From positions 146,727 to 210,726 of the forward strand of contig NZ_QOIL01000015.1 in assembly GCF_003323745.1 (NCBI RefSeq): a stretch of DNA of 64,000 nucleotides, in the 5' to 3' direction. The stretch comes from Sphaerisporangium album. Its GTDB lineage: Bacteria > Actinomycetota > Actinomycetes > Streptosporangiales > Streptosporangiaceae. How positions within the stretch are numbered: the first letter of the stretch is position 1; each line of letters opens with the position of its first letter. Shown here piece after piece: positions 8,727 through 16,545 of this stretch. The position numbers and the translations under genes are program-made. Under the pieces are notes generated by a model. The model searched no databases. It was given only the letters and a program-made list of their open reading frames with translations, and had not been told where the DNA came from.

Positions 8727-9473
8727 TCAGGATCGGGGGAGGACGTCGGGTTCGGCGAAGGTCATGGCGGTGTGGGTGATCGTCGTGGTCAGGATGGCGT
8801 GTTTGGGGAGGCCCAGCTCGCTGAGTTCCTTGGCGATGGGGTGGTTGCCGAGCCTGATCAGCGCGCCGCCCGGGCGGGTGCGGACGCTCTGGGGGCGGGT
8901 CGTCCAGCGGATGCGGCGGGTCGTGCCGTCCAGGTGCGTGTACGCGTCCAGGCGGGCGGAGCCGGGAGGGACGGGCATTCCGGGGCGGATCAGCAGGTCG
9001 AGGATGAGACGTCCGTCCTTGCGGAGGATGCACCGCTTGTACGGCGAGGACATGCGCAGGTCGATCTCGGCGAGCTCCTTGGGAAAGCCCCAGATCGAGC
9101 GGCCCGCCTCCATCGTGAAGCGCTGGTCCACGGGCAGCCAGTGGACGAACGCGCCCGTGCCCTGCCTGCGCAGCTCGCGCATGCCGTACAGGGCGTTGCG
9201 GGCGGCGGACGTCCGCTGCGCGTCCGCGGGGCGGACCATGAAGCCCACGCCGAACTCGTTGTACGCGCCGAGATCGCCGTCGTCGTAGCGGATGAACCCG
9301 AGCACGCACAGGGCCTTGCCCGGGAGGGCTTCGGTGACGTCCAGGTCGGGAGAGTAGGCGAGCACGGCCCGGGCGGCGTCGGCCCGGACGGTGTAGATCG
9401 CCGCGCAGGCCGTGGCGTCCGCGACCTTCACCGGCAGGGTGACCTCACGCCCCTGGACGAGATGGCTAGCCAT
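8727..9473 (-). CDS. Acetoacetate decarboxylase family protein
   Basis: Protein of 248 residues, the usual size for this fold. The segment SIWGFPKELAEI near the middle matches the family motif GxPK in which the lysine forms a Schiff base with a beta-keto acid substrate. The following basic residue found in clostridial acetoacetate decarboxylase (KK) is Glu here, so the true substrate may not be acetoacetate; many actinobacterial members act on other keto or enol acids. The start is the ATG after a run of in-frame codons that look non-coding; no strong ribosome site precedes it. It is transcribed alone, with 360 bases of non-coding DNA upstream and the MFS gene beyond. Confidence 0.7.
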   Translation of the reverse strand: MASHLVQGREVTLPVKVADATACAAIYTVRADAARAVLAYSPDLDVTEALPGKALCVLGFIRYDDGDLGAYNEFGVGFMVRPADAQRTSAARNALYGMRELRRQGTGAFVHWLPVDQRFTMEAGRSIWGFPKELAEIDLRMSSPYKRCILRKDGRLILDLLIRPGMPVPPGSARLDAYTHLDGTTRRIRWTTRPQSVRTRPGGALIRLGNHPIAKELSELGLPKHAILTTTITHTAMTFAEPDVLPRS

Positions 9474-9833
9474 GACACCCAGTACACCAACCCCGGCCCC
9501 GCACGCGCCACCGGTACGGGAACGACGCGAGCGGACTGCGCGGTGAACAGTCGGATCCCGACTCACCGCACCGGGCGTCGCAGGTGGGGGAAGGCTCTGT
9601 GATGGGCGCGTGGGCGGGCCGTGCCGGTGGAGGACGCCGGACGGGGGAACCGTGTGGTGAGTGAGCAATCGAACAAATCGGCGCCGGTGGTGAGATGGAT
9701 CTCGGCGGGGGTGGGCCTCGATATGGTGAGGGGCTTGGCCGACGGCCCGTCCACGCTCCCGACTCCCCAGACCGCCCGCCTGCTCCCCGCCCTCGATGGC
9801 TGACAAAGTGGGCGCCGCGGCGGCGAGATGGGT
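9474..9833. other. Intergenic region upstream of the decarboxylase-family gene
   Basis: These 360 bases separate two minus-strand genes. It should hold the promoter of the decarboxylase-family gene and the 3' end of the MFS transcript. I see no convincing gene, RNA or clear promoter hexamer pair. Short open frames here have no ribosome-binding site and odd composition. Confidence 0.4.
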
Positions 9834-11072
9834 CTACGGCGAAGTCGGCGCCTCTGTGCGGTGAGGGGCCTGGGCTGCGGCTCCCTGTGTCGAGCGGCGC
9901 AGCGTGTGGCGTAGGAGGGCGAGGAGCGCCAGCGTCGCCACCAAGCCGCACACCGCGTACCAGCCCCACAGCATGAAGGCGCGCACCCCGAGCCAGGACC
10001 CTACGCTCGCGCCTGTGAAGGTGCCGGTCATGTACACGGTGTTCAGCCTGCTGCGCGCCTCCGGGCGCAGGGCGAAGATCCGCGCCTGGTTGGCGACCTG
10101 GCCACACTGGACGGCGATGTCCAGCAGGAGCATGCCAAGGATCACGGCGGCCAGCCCGACGCCGCCACCGAGCGAACCCGCCACGAGCACGCCCGCCGCC
10201 ACGATGGCCCCGAGGACGCACACCAGGGTGACCACCTCGGGCCCCTTGCGGTCGACCCAGCGCCCGGCCACCGGAGTGCAGAACACGGCACCGGCGCCGG
10301 CCAGGGCGATCAGCCCCACCACCTGCGCCCCGAACCCGTACACCGGGCCGTCGATGAGAAGCGCGAGGCTGGTCCAGGCGGCGCTGAACCCGGCGAACAG
10401 CATCGCCTGGTAGAAGACCGAGCGCCGCAGATCCGGTTCGGTACGCAGCAGGCGCAGCGTCGCGGCCAGCAGGGACGGGTACCGCTCGCGCGAGGTCGGC
10501 GCCGTCGTGGGCACCGTGACGGCGAGCACCGCCGCGAGCACGAGCGCCAGCCCGGCGGCCACGATGTACGGCCCGCGCCATCCCAGCCATTCGCCGACCA
10601 CCCCGCCGAAGGTGCGCGCCAGCAGGACTCCGGCGAGCAGACCGCCGAGCAGCGTCCCCACCAGCGCCCCGCGCCGGCCGTCGGGGACCAGCCCGGCCGC
10701 CATGGGGATGATGATCTGCGGGACCACGGTGGTGATCCCGACGACCGCGCTCGCCCCGACGAGGAACCCGAGCGCGGGCGCGAGGCTCGCCGCCGTCAGC
10801 CCGAGCCCCGTGAGCAGGAGCAGCGTGACGATCAGCGGACGGTGCCGCACGCGGTCGCCCAGCGGGACGAGCAGGAAGAGCCCGGCCGCGTATCCGACCT
10901 GCGTCGCGGTCGTCACCAGTGCCGCGGAGTCCTGCGACACCCCCAGCCCGGACGCGATCAGCGGGCTGATCGCCTGCGCGAAGTAGACGTTCGCCACGCT
11001 GACGCCGCATGCGAGCGCGAGGATGAAGACCAGTCGGCGTCCCGGATCGGGCAATGACTCGTCGCGGGACAC
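9834..11072 (-). CDS. MFS transporter, drug-efflux type
   Basis: Protein of 412 residues with about twelve hydrophobic segments in two sets of six, joined by a cytoplasmic loop around residues 195-215. The loop after the second helix reads GDRVRHRPLI, the usual MFS motif A position (GxxxDRxGRR), and the equivalent in the second half is GRWVDRKGPE. This fits a proton-driven exporter such as those for arabinose-like sugars or drugs; the substrate cannot be told. The GTG start at 11072 has GAAGGA seven bases upstream. A palindrome and a TAGATT hexamer lie just upstream, so it is likely controlled by a repressor not encoded next to it. Confidence 0.8.
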   Translation of the reverse strand: MSRDESLPDPGRRLVFILALACGVSVANVYFAQAISPLIASGLGVSQDSAALVTTATQVGYAAGLFLLVPLGDRVRHRPLIVTLLLLTGLGLTAASLAPALGFLVGASAVVGITTVVPQIIIPMAAGLVPDGRRGALVGTLLGGLLAGVLLARTFGGVVGEWLGWRGPYIVAAGLALVLAAVLAVTVPTTAPTSRERYPSLLAATLRLLRTEPDLRRSVFYQAMLFAGFSAAWTSLALLIDGPVYGFGAQVVGLIALAGAGAVFCTPVAGRWVDRKGPEVVTLVCVLGAIVAAGVLVAGSLGGGVGLAAVILGMLLLDIAVQCGQVANQARIFALRPEARSRLNTVYMTGTFTGASVGSWLGVRAFMLWGWYAVCGLVATLALLALLRHTLRRSTQGAAAQAPHRTEAPTSP

Positions 11073-11095
11073 GGACGCTCCTTCGAGAGGGGGTG

Positions 11096-11111
11096 TTGCG
11101 TTCGCAATCTA
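11096..11111 (-). promoter_or_regulatory. Candidate -10 box and palindromic operator of the MFS gene
   Basis: Reading toward the MFS gene, TAGATT (11111-11106) is a good actinobacterial -10 hexamer. It is followed at once by the palindrome TTGCG-TT-CGCAA (11107-11096, sharing bases with the -10). A regulator bound here would block transcription start. No good -35 is visible. Confidence 0.4.
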
Positions 11112-11324
11112 CCTGGACGCCCGATTATGTCCCTGCGTCGCCTCCCCACGTGCACACGAAGACGACCAGGTCTTCCTCCCGCCTCTCGCACCCGCCCCTG
11201 CTCGCCAAGGCCCACCGCTCGCCAAGGTCCACCGGCCCACTCTCGCTGAGCCCCACTGCTCCCAGGGGCTCACCCGGGCGTCGACGGCGCCATGGTGAGC
11301 GGCCGACGTGGCCGAGGAAGGGGG

Positions 11325-12440
11325 TCAGGCGGGGACCGCGCGGGGGAGGGCCGGGGCCGGTGCGGGGATGGCCCATTCCTCCAGGCGGGCTATGAAGTCG
11401 CGGGCGTGGTCGGGCCAGTGGTAGTGGCCGCGGGCCTCGGCGTAGCCTCGGGCGCCCATGACCGCGCGGCGCTCGGGGTCGTCGCGCAGGCGCAGCACCG
11501 CCTGGGCCACCGCGTCCACGTCGCCGTACGGGACGATGACGCCGCAGTCGGCGCGGCCCACGATGGAGGCGGCCATGGGCAGCGGCGTGGTGATGGTGGG
11601 GATGCCCCTGGCCATGTACTCGATGACCTTGGTCGGCAGCGACTGCCGGTAGTTGGGCACGTCGTGCAGCAGCGAGAGCCCCGCGAGCGCCCCCTCGGCC
11701 ATGCGCAGCGCGTGGTCGTTGGGCACGTACCCGTACCAGTCGAGCAGGCCCTGCCGCTGGGCGTCGCGCAGCACGGGACGCACGTCCGGGTCCGCGGCGC
11801 CGACGAGGTCCAGCCGGATGCCCGCGGGCGCGAGCCTGCGCGCCAGTTCGATCATCTCCAGCGCGCCCCTGGCCTCCGACAGGTGGCCGACGTAGACGAG
11901 CCGGTTGCCGCCGGGGAGCGGCGGCGGAGTCGTGGGCACGTACGTGGTGTTGGGGATCACCGGGTGGTTGCCGAGGAAGCGGTCGCGGTAGGCGGCCTCG
12001 GCGAGGATCAGGTGCATGCGCCGCTCGGCCCGGCTCTCCATGTGGTGGACGATGCGCGGGAGCATCCGGCGGGCCGATTCAGGCAGGTACGTCTTGGTGT
12101 CCAGCGAGCCCACGAGGTCCTCGTGCACGTCCCACACGGTGGTCGGCCGCCTGCGGGGCAGCGCGAGCAGCAGCTCGATGTCGTGGACCAGCAGGATGTC
12201 GGCGTCCTTGACGCCCTTCTTGAGCGCGCGCCGCGCGGCGCTGAGCGCCCGTCCCCGCCGCAGGCCGACGGCGCGGGGTACGTCGATCGCGGTGATCTCG
12301 CTGGGCGGGGTGACGTTGCAGTGGGTGAACGGCGCGATGTACGTCACCGAATGCCCGGCGTCGAGCAGGGCGCGGATCTGCCGGTGCATGATCCGAGCGT
12401 CCTCCGGGTGGTGGACGATCGTGCCGACACATACCTTCAT
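11325..12440 (-). CDS. Glycosyltransferase family 4 protein
   Basis: Protein of 371 residues with the two-domain GT-B shape. The N-terminal half has MKVCVGTIVHHPEDARI and a helical stretch ending in ILLVHDIELLL. The C-terminal half begins NRLVYVGHLSEARGALEMI and ends in the donor-binding motif PTKVIEYMARGIPTI. The second Glu of the retaining E-x7-E motif is present (IEYM); the first is not obvious. It probably transfers a sugar from a nucleotide donor to an envelope glycan at the inner face of the membrane. It lies 80 bases downstream of the acyltransferase gene on the same strand and may share its transcript. Donor and acceptor are unknown. Confidence 0.8.
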   Translation of the reverse strand: MKVCVGTIVHHPEDARIMHRQIRALLDAGHSVTYIAPFTHCNVTPPSEITAIDVPRAVGLRRGRALSAARRALKKGVKDADILLVHDIELLLALPRRRPTTVWDVHEDLVGSLDTKTYLPESARRMLPRIVHHMESRAERRMHLILAEAAYRDRFLGNHPVIPNTTYVPTTPPPLPGGNRLVYVGHLSEARGALEMIELARRLAPAGIRLDLVGAADPDVRPVLRDAQRQGLLDWYGYVPNDHALRMAEGALAGLSLLHDVPNYRQSLPTKVIEYMARGIPTITTPLPMAASIVGRADCGVIVPYGDVDAVAQAVLRLRDDPERRAVMGARGYAEARGHYHWPDHARDFIARLEEWAIPAPAPALPRAVPA

Positions 12441-12520
12441 ATGTAGATGTTGGGTGCCGTTCCCTTCAAATCCGGATGCGCACCGTTAATCGCGGTGAAA
12501 ATGCCGCTGAACATCCGCCC

Positions 12521-14365
12521 CTAGCGGGTGCCCGCGCTGGCCTCCGCGGACGGTCTGCGGTAAAGCCAGGTGAGGCGCGGTTCCAGCAGCCATTTGAAGA
12601 CCGTGCGGGTCTCCGGCAGGCACAGGATGATCGCCAGCGCGAAGCAACTGCTCGTGATGGCCATGACGCCGAGCGGGCCGTGCAGCCAGGGGAGGTCCAG
12701 CCAGCCCATCTCCTTGGCGATGTACACGGGCACGCCGTGGAGCAGGTAGCAGTACAGGGTGCGCGTGCCGAGGTCGGAGAACCAGGTGTTCCTGCGGGGG
12801 ACCAGGGCCAGGATCGTCGCCGAGACCAGCAGCGCCGCGACCAGCAACCCCGCGCGCATCGCCATGCCCATCCACCACGAGATGTGCAGGTCGGCGTAGC
12901 TGTCCTTGTAGTAGATCGGGTCCAGTGGCACGTGCGGCGCGATGAGGATCGCCACCGCGGCCGCGCCCACCAGCACGCCCGCCGCCAGGATCTTCACCCA
13001 GAGCCGGTTGAGCAGGTCGAAGTGGTGGGGCTGGAGCAGGAGGCCGAGCACGAAGAAGGGCATCAACCCGAAGAAGCGGTCCATGCTGAAGTCGCCGGGC
13101 AGGTCGGAGAGGCCCGCGAGCAGGTACACGGCGACCGCGATCGGGAGCGGGTAGCGCATGCGCTTCCACACGGGCGTGGACAGACGCCACAGCAGCAGCG
13201 CGAGCAGGTACCAGTTCAGCCAGGCCGGGTCGATGATCGTCAGGCTGAGCTTGTGGCCGAACGCGAAGCGGAGCAGGGCGTACCCGACCTCGACGACGAC
13301 GTACGGCACGAGGAAGGTGTCGACGAGCTTGTTGGTCTTGGCGTTCGAGTTCCAGAAGTTCCTGCTCAGATAGCCGCTGATGATGACGAACAGCGGCATG
13401 TGGAACACGTAGATGAACAGGTACGCCGACCGCGAGGAGTGCGCCGACAGGGTGGGCACCAGGGAGTGGCCGGTGGCGACCAGGGCGATCAGCAGGAACT
13501 TCACGTTGTCGAGGTACGGCTCGCGCGGGCGCCTGGCGGGCGAGGCCTCGGGGGCCTCGTCGGTCTCGGGGGCGGGCGCGTCCCAGGCGGGCTCGCCGGC
13601 CGCCCGCCAGGAGTGGGCGCCGCCGTCGAATCCCGAGGGGCCGGGGAAGCCGCCGGAGCCGAAGCCTGTGGGCGCGGGGCCGCGCGTGTCCCAGCCGGGG
13701 GGAGGGGGCGCGGGCGCCTCGGGGACCCGCCGCTCCCAGTAGGAGAAGCCGTCGGAGGACGGCGGCTGGGGCGGGGGAGCCTCCCACGCGGGGACCGGCG
13801 GGGGCGGGGCCGCCTGGCGGTGGCCGGCGGGCGGGGTGGGCCCGTCCCACGGCTCGTTCACCCGGCCGGAGGTCTGCTGCTCCCACGCCTGCGGGGCGGC
13901 GTGGCCGCCGGAGGAGGTCTGTTGTTCCCACGCCTGCGGGGCGGGGTGGCCGCCGGAGGACTCCCAGGTCCGCGGGGCCGCGTGGCCGCCGGAGGAGGTC
14001 TGCGGCGTCTCGTCCCACGCGGGACGGTCGAAGCTGAACGTCTCCGGGTCATCGTCACCGGAGGGACGGCGCGCGCCGTCGTGAGGGGTGGGTGCGTCCG
14101 GCTCGGCGACGGGCCACAGGGGCTGGCGGGGCTGGTCGCCGGTCTGCGGGCGCCGCCGGTCCCAGGCGCCCGTCGGCGGCTCGGCGTAGTCGGGGACGGG
14201 CCAGCGGGCGGTCGGCGCGTCCTCCTCGGCCGCCTTGGCGTCCGGGCCGGGGTCGACGGGCCTCTCTCCTGGGCTGGCGGGGGCGGCCGTGGCGTCGGCG
14301 TCGGTGGAGACGTCGTCGGTGCGGGGCGCCGGAACCTGGAAGGAGGAGGATCTCGTGTCGCTCAC
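12521..14365 (-). CDS. Acyltransferase-3 family membrane protein with long Pro/Ser-rich N-terminus
   Basis: Protein of 614 residues. Residues 1-280 are a disordered Pro/Ala/Trp/Gly-rich tail with 15-residue repeats (SSGGHAAPQAWEQQT type). Residues about 285-600 form ten or so membrane helices of the acyltransferase-3 (OafA-like) family, beginning REPYLDNVKFLLIALVATGH, where the His after the first helix is the conserved catalytic-site residue. FHMPLFVIISGYL and a late helix LYCYLLHGVPVYI are also typical. It likely O-acetylates a cell-surface sugar using cytoplasmic acyl-CoA. The cytoplasmic tail is unusual in length. The GTG start lacks a clear ribosome site, so the tail may be shorter. A neighbouring GT4 and LCP gene support an envelope role. 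Confidence 0.8.
   Translation of the reverse strand: MSDTRSSSFQVPAPRTDDVSTDADATAAPASPGERPVDPGPDAKAAEEDAPTARWPVPDYAEPPTGAWDRRRPQTGDQPRQPLWPVAEPDAPTPHDGARRPSGDDDPETFSFDRPAWDETPQTSSGGHAAPRTWESSGGHPAPQAWEQQTSSGGHAAPQAWEQQTSGRVNEPWDGPTPPAGHRQAAPPPPVPAWEAPPPQPPSSDGFSYWERRVPEAPAPPPPGWDTRGPAPTGFGSGGFPGPSGFDGGAHSWRAAGEPAWDAPAPETDEAPEASPARRPREPYLDNVKFLLIALVATGHSLVPTLSAHSSRSAYLFIYVFHMPLFVIISGYLSRNFWNSNAKTNKLVDTFLVPYVVVEVGYALLRFAFGHKLSLTIIDPAWLNWYLLALLLWRLSTPVWKRMRYPLPIAVAVYLLAGLSDLPGDFSMDRFFGLMPFFVLGLLLQPHHFDLLNRLWVKILAAGVLVGAAAVAILIAPHVPLDPIYYKDSYADLHISWWMGMAMRAGLLVAALLVSATILALVPRRNTWFSDLGTRTLYCYLLHGVPVYIAKEMGWLDLPWLHGPLGVMAITSSCFALAIILCLPETRTVFKWLLEPRLTWLYRRPSAEASAGTR
13880..14010 (-). repeat. In-frame 45-bp and 36-bp tandem repeats
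   Basis: TCCCACGCCTGCGGGGCGG recurs at 13881 and 13926 (period 45), and a diverged 36-bp copy follows from 13962. The repeats encode SSGGHxAPQAWEQQT units in the tail of the acyltransferase. All periods are multiples of three. Confidence 0.75.
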
Positions 14366-14536
14366 GGGGGAAAGCTCGGCTATCTGTCGGGAGACCAGGG
14401 CTGGCTTCTGGAGGGCGGCCTGAAGTTCTGCGAGGCGGACGGAAATGGCGGTGGCGGGCCGACCAGATCATCCACCATAACGCCCCGGCCGGTGGTTGTC
14501 GCGGCAGAGCACCGAGTTCGCCCGACTTCGATCATG

Positions 14537-14567
14537 AAAAGGCCCGGCCCCACAGGGGGACCGGGCC
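14537..14567 (-). terminator. Intrinsic terminator of the LCP gene
   Basis: The arms GGCCCGGCCCC (14541-14551) and GGGG-A-CCGGGCC (14556-14567) form an 11-bp stem with one bulged base and a four-base loop. Read on the minus strand, it is followed by TTTTC. It lies about 50 bases after the stop of the LCP gene and before the acyltransferase gene, so it separates the two transcripts. Confidence 0.75.
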
Positions 14568-14617
14568 GTCGGGCGTAATGATCAAGCGCTGACCGGGTGC
14601 TGGTCAGGCGCTGGTCA

Positions 14618-16444
14618 TCAGGTGCTGCACACGTCGGTCTTGGAGTCCACGACGCGCGCGCTGTCCGGGATCGTCACGGGCACCTTGACGCCCTTGAAGT
14701 CGGTGCCGATGACGAGCTGGATCACCGGGCTGCCGGGCTCGGGCGTCGCGGTCGACCCCGCGGGCGGCTGGATGGTCGCAGGCACGGTGAAGGGGGTGGT
14801 GAGCCCGGTCTTCACCTTGCCCGCGGCCGGGGTCACCTTGGTCATCAGCTTGGCGGCCAGCGGGGCGGCGTAGTCGGCGCCCTCGGTGGCCGTCTTGGAG
14901 TACAGGACCATGGTCTGCGGCCGGTCCGTGCCGTCGGCCTGCCGCGCGTCGCCCACCTGCGTGACCTTGAAGCCCTGGGCGGCCAGCGCCTCGGCGACCT
15001 CCTTGGCCTTGCCCGCGGTGTTGGTGCCGTTGAGCACCTGCACCTGGATCTGGCCCGGCTTGGGCGCGGGCTTGGCGGGGGTGCCGGACGACGCCGACGC
15101 CGCCGCGCTCGGCTTGGCCGTCGGGGTGACCTCGATGTCGTTGCGCAGCGACTCGAACATGCGCCCGGCGTCCGGCTGCTTCCACTGCACGCGGTTCTTG
15201 TCCGCCGGGTACGGCTCCCAGGGGACGGTGACGAACTTCACGCCCTTGGCGGTGAGGCTGCGGGCGCTCTGCGCGATCTGGATGAGCGTGTCGACGTCGA
15301 GCTGCGGGTCCATCACCACCGACTGGGCGGCGGCGGAGACCAGGCTGATCAGCTTGGCGGGGTCGGTCAGGGTGTCGCCGCTGGTGGCCTTCTTCGCCAC
15401 CTGCGAGAGGAAGATCTGCTGGCGCTTGATGCGGCTGATGTCGCTGCCGTCGCCCAGGGCGTGGCGGGCACGCACGTACGCGAGCGCGGTCTCGCCCTTC
15501 ACGATCTGCTTGCCGGCCTCCAGGTGCAGCTTGGCCGCCTTGTCGTCGACGGCCGTGGGGACGCAGATCTGGATGCCGCCGAGCGCGTCGACGATGCTCT
15601 TGAAGCCGGTGAAGTCGACCTTGATGTAGTGGTCGACGCGGATGTTGGTGTTCGCCTCGACCGTGTTGATCGTGCAGGCCATGCCGCCCTCGTTGAACGC
15701 CGAGTTGATCATGTCGAGGCGGGGCGGGATCGCGGCCTTCGTCCGGGCGTTCTTGCAGGCGGGGATCTGCACCATCGAGTCGCGCGGGAAGCTGATCAGC
15801 GTCGCCTTGTCGCGGTTCGGCGAGACGTGCATGAGGATGATCGTGTCGGTGCGCTCGCCCTCGCCGGCCATGTGCTGGCCGTACCTCTTGTTGTCACCGG
15901 CGCGTGAGTCCGAGCCGACGAGCAGCACGTTGAGGGCACCGGTGGTGTTGACCGGGCGGTTGGCGTTCAGGTCGCCGGTGACGTCCTCGGTGCGTACGCC
16001 GCCCAGCACGTTCCGGTAGAGCGTGTAGCCCGTCAGCGCGACGAGCACCAGCACGCCGGTGAGCGCGATGCTGATCCACGCCAGCACCCCCAAGCCCCCG
16101 GCGCCGGGCGGGGGGGTGCGCCTGCGGCCCCGCGAGGGCTCGTCGGGCGGTGGGGGCGGCGCGGGCGGGCCGCCTCGGCGGCGCCCGGAGCGCGGGGAGT
16201 CGGCCGGTTCGGCCTCCTGCGCGCCGCGGGGACGGGGAGGGGCGGCGTAGGCGCCGTACGCGCCGGGGTCGTCGGGCGCGGCGACGAGCTGGTCGGGAGG
16301 GCCGCCACGGTGGCGGCGTCCGCGTTCCCCCTGGGGTTGCGGGGGCGGGCCGGGAGGCTGCTGGCCTCGGCCGCGGCTCCGGCGGCCGGGTTGTGGCGGC
16401 TCGTCCCGGGGGTCTCTGACCGCGGCGTGTCGGTACTCGCTCAT
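14618..16444 (-). CDS. LCP (LytR-CpsA-Psr) family glycopolymer ligase with LytR_C domain
   Basis: Protein of 608 residues. A cytoplasmic Arg/Pro/Gly-rich tail (1-125) is followed by one membrane helix near residues 126-148 (LGVLAWISIALTGVLVLVAL). The extracytoplasmic LCP domain runs about 170-400, with GSDSRAGDNKR, RTDTIILMHVSP, SFPRDSMVQIP and RIKRQQIFL carrying the conserved Asp/Arg residues that bind the polyprenyl pyrophosphate. A C-terminal LytR_C domain begins IQVQVLNGTNTAGKA near 475. LCP enzymes move glycopolymers from lipid carrier to peptidoglycan. The mycobacterial Rv3267 occupies a similar neighbourhood. TAACCT ends nine bases before the ATG and there is no ribosome site, so the mRNA may be leaderless. 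A hairpin terminator follows the gene. Confidence 0.9.
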   Translation of the reverse strand: MSEYRHAAVRDPRDEPPQPGRRSRGRGQQPPGPPPQPQGERGRRHRGGPPDQLVAAPDDPGAYGAYAAPPRPRGAQEAEPADSPRSGRRRGGPPAPPPPPDEPSRGRRRTPPPGAGGLGVLAWISIALTGVLVLVALTGYTLYRNVLGGVRTEDVTGDLNANRPVNTTGALNVLLVGSDSRAGDNKRYGQHMAGEGERTDTIILMHVSPNRDKATLISFPRDSMVQIPACKNARTKAAIPPRLDMINSAFNEGGMACTINTVEANTNIRVDHYIKVDFTGFKSIVDALGGIQICVPTAVDDKAAKLHLEAGKQIVKGETALAYVRARHALGDGSDISRIKRQQIFLSQVAKKATSGDTLTDPAKLISLVSAAAQSVVMDPQLDVDTLIQIAQSARSLTAKGVKFVTVPWEPYPADKNRVQWKQPDAGRMFESLRNDIEVTPTAKPSAAASASSGTPAKPAPKPGQIQVQVLNGTNTAGKAKEVAEALAAQGFKVTQVGDARQADGTDRPQTMVLYSKTATEGADYAAPLAAKLMTKVTPAAGKVKTGLTTPFTVPATIQPPAGSTATPEPGSPVIQLVIGTDFKGVKVPVTIPDSARVVDSKTDVCST

Positions 16445-16545
16445 TTCGTCATGAGGTTAGTCATCGTCCCGGCTCTTGGAGCCATGATCGGGTGAATGAA
16501 CGCATGATCATGAGTACTCCAGATGGGTTGATCCGGCGGTCAAGC

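Noticed and set aside
9621..9803. Small plus-strand frame between the decarboxylase and MFS genes
   Set aside because: No ribosome site, no hydrophobic or conserved segment, and several overlapping frames look alike.
12476..14578. A 700-codon plus-strand open frame opposite the acyltransferase gene
   Set aside because: The minus strand encodes a recognisable acyltransferase with membrane helices; the plus frame is Arg/Gly/Val/Gln-rich shadow.
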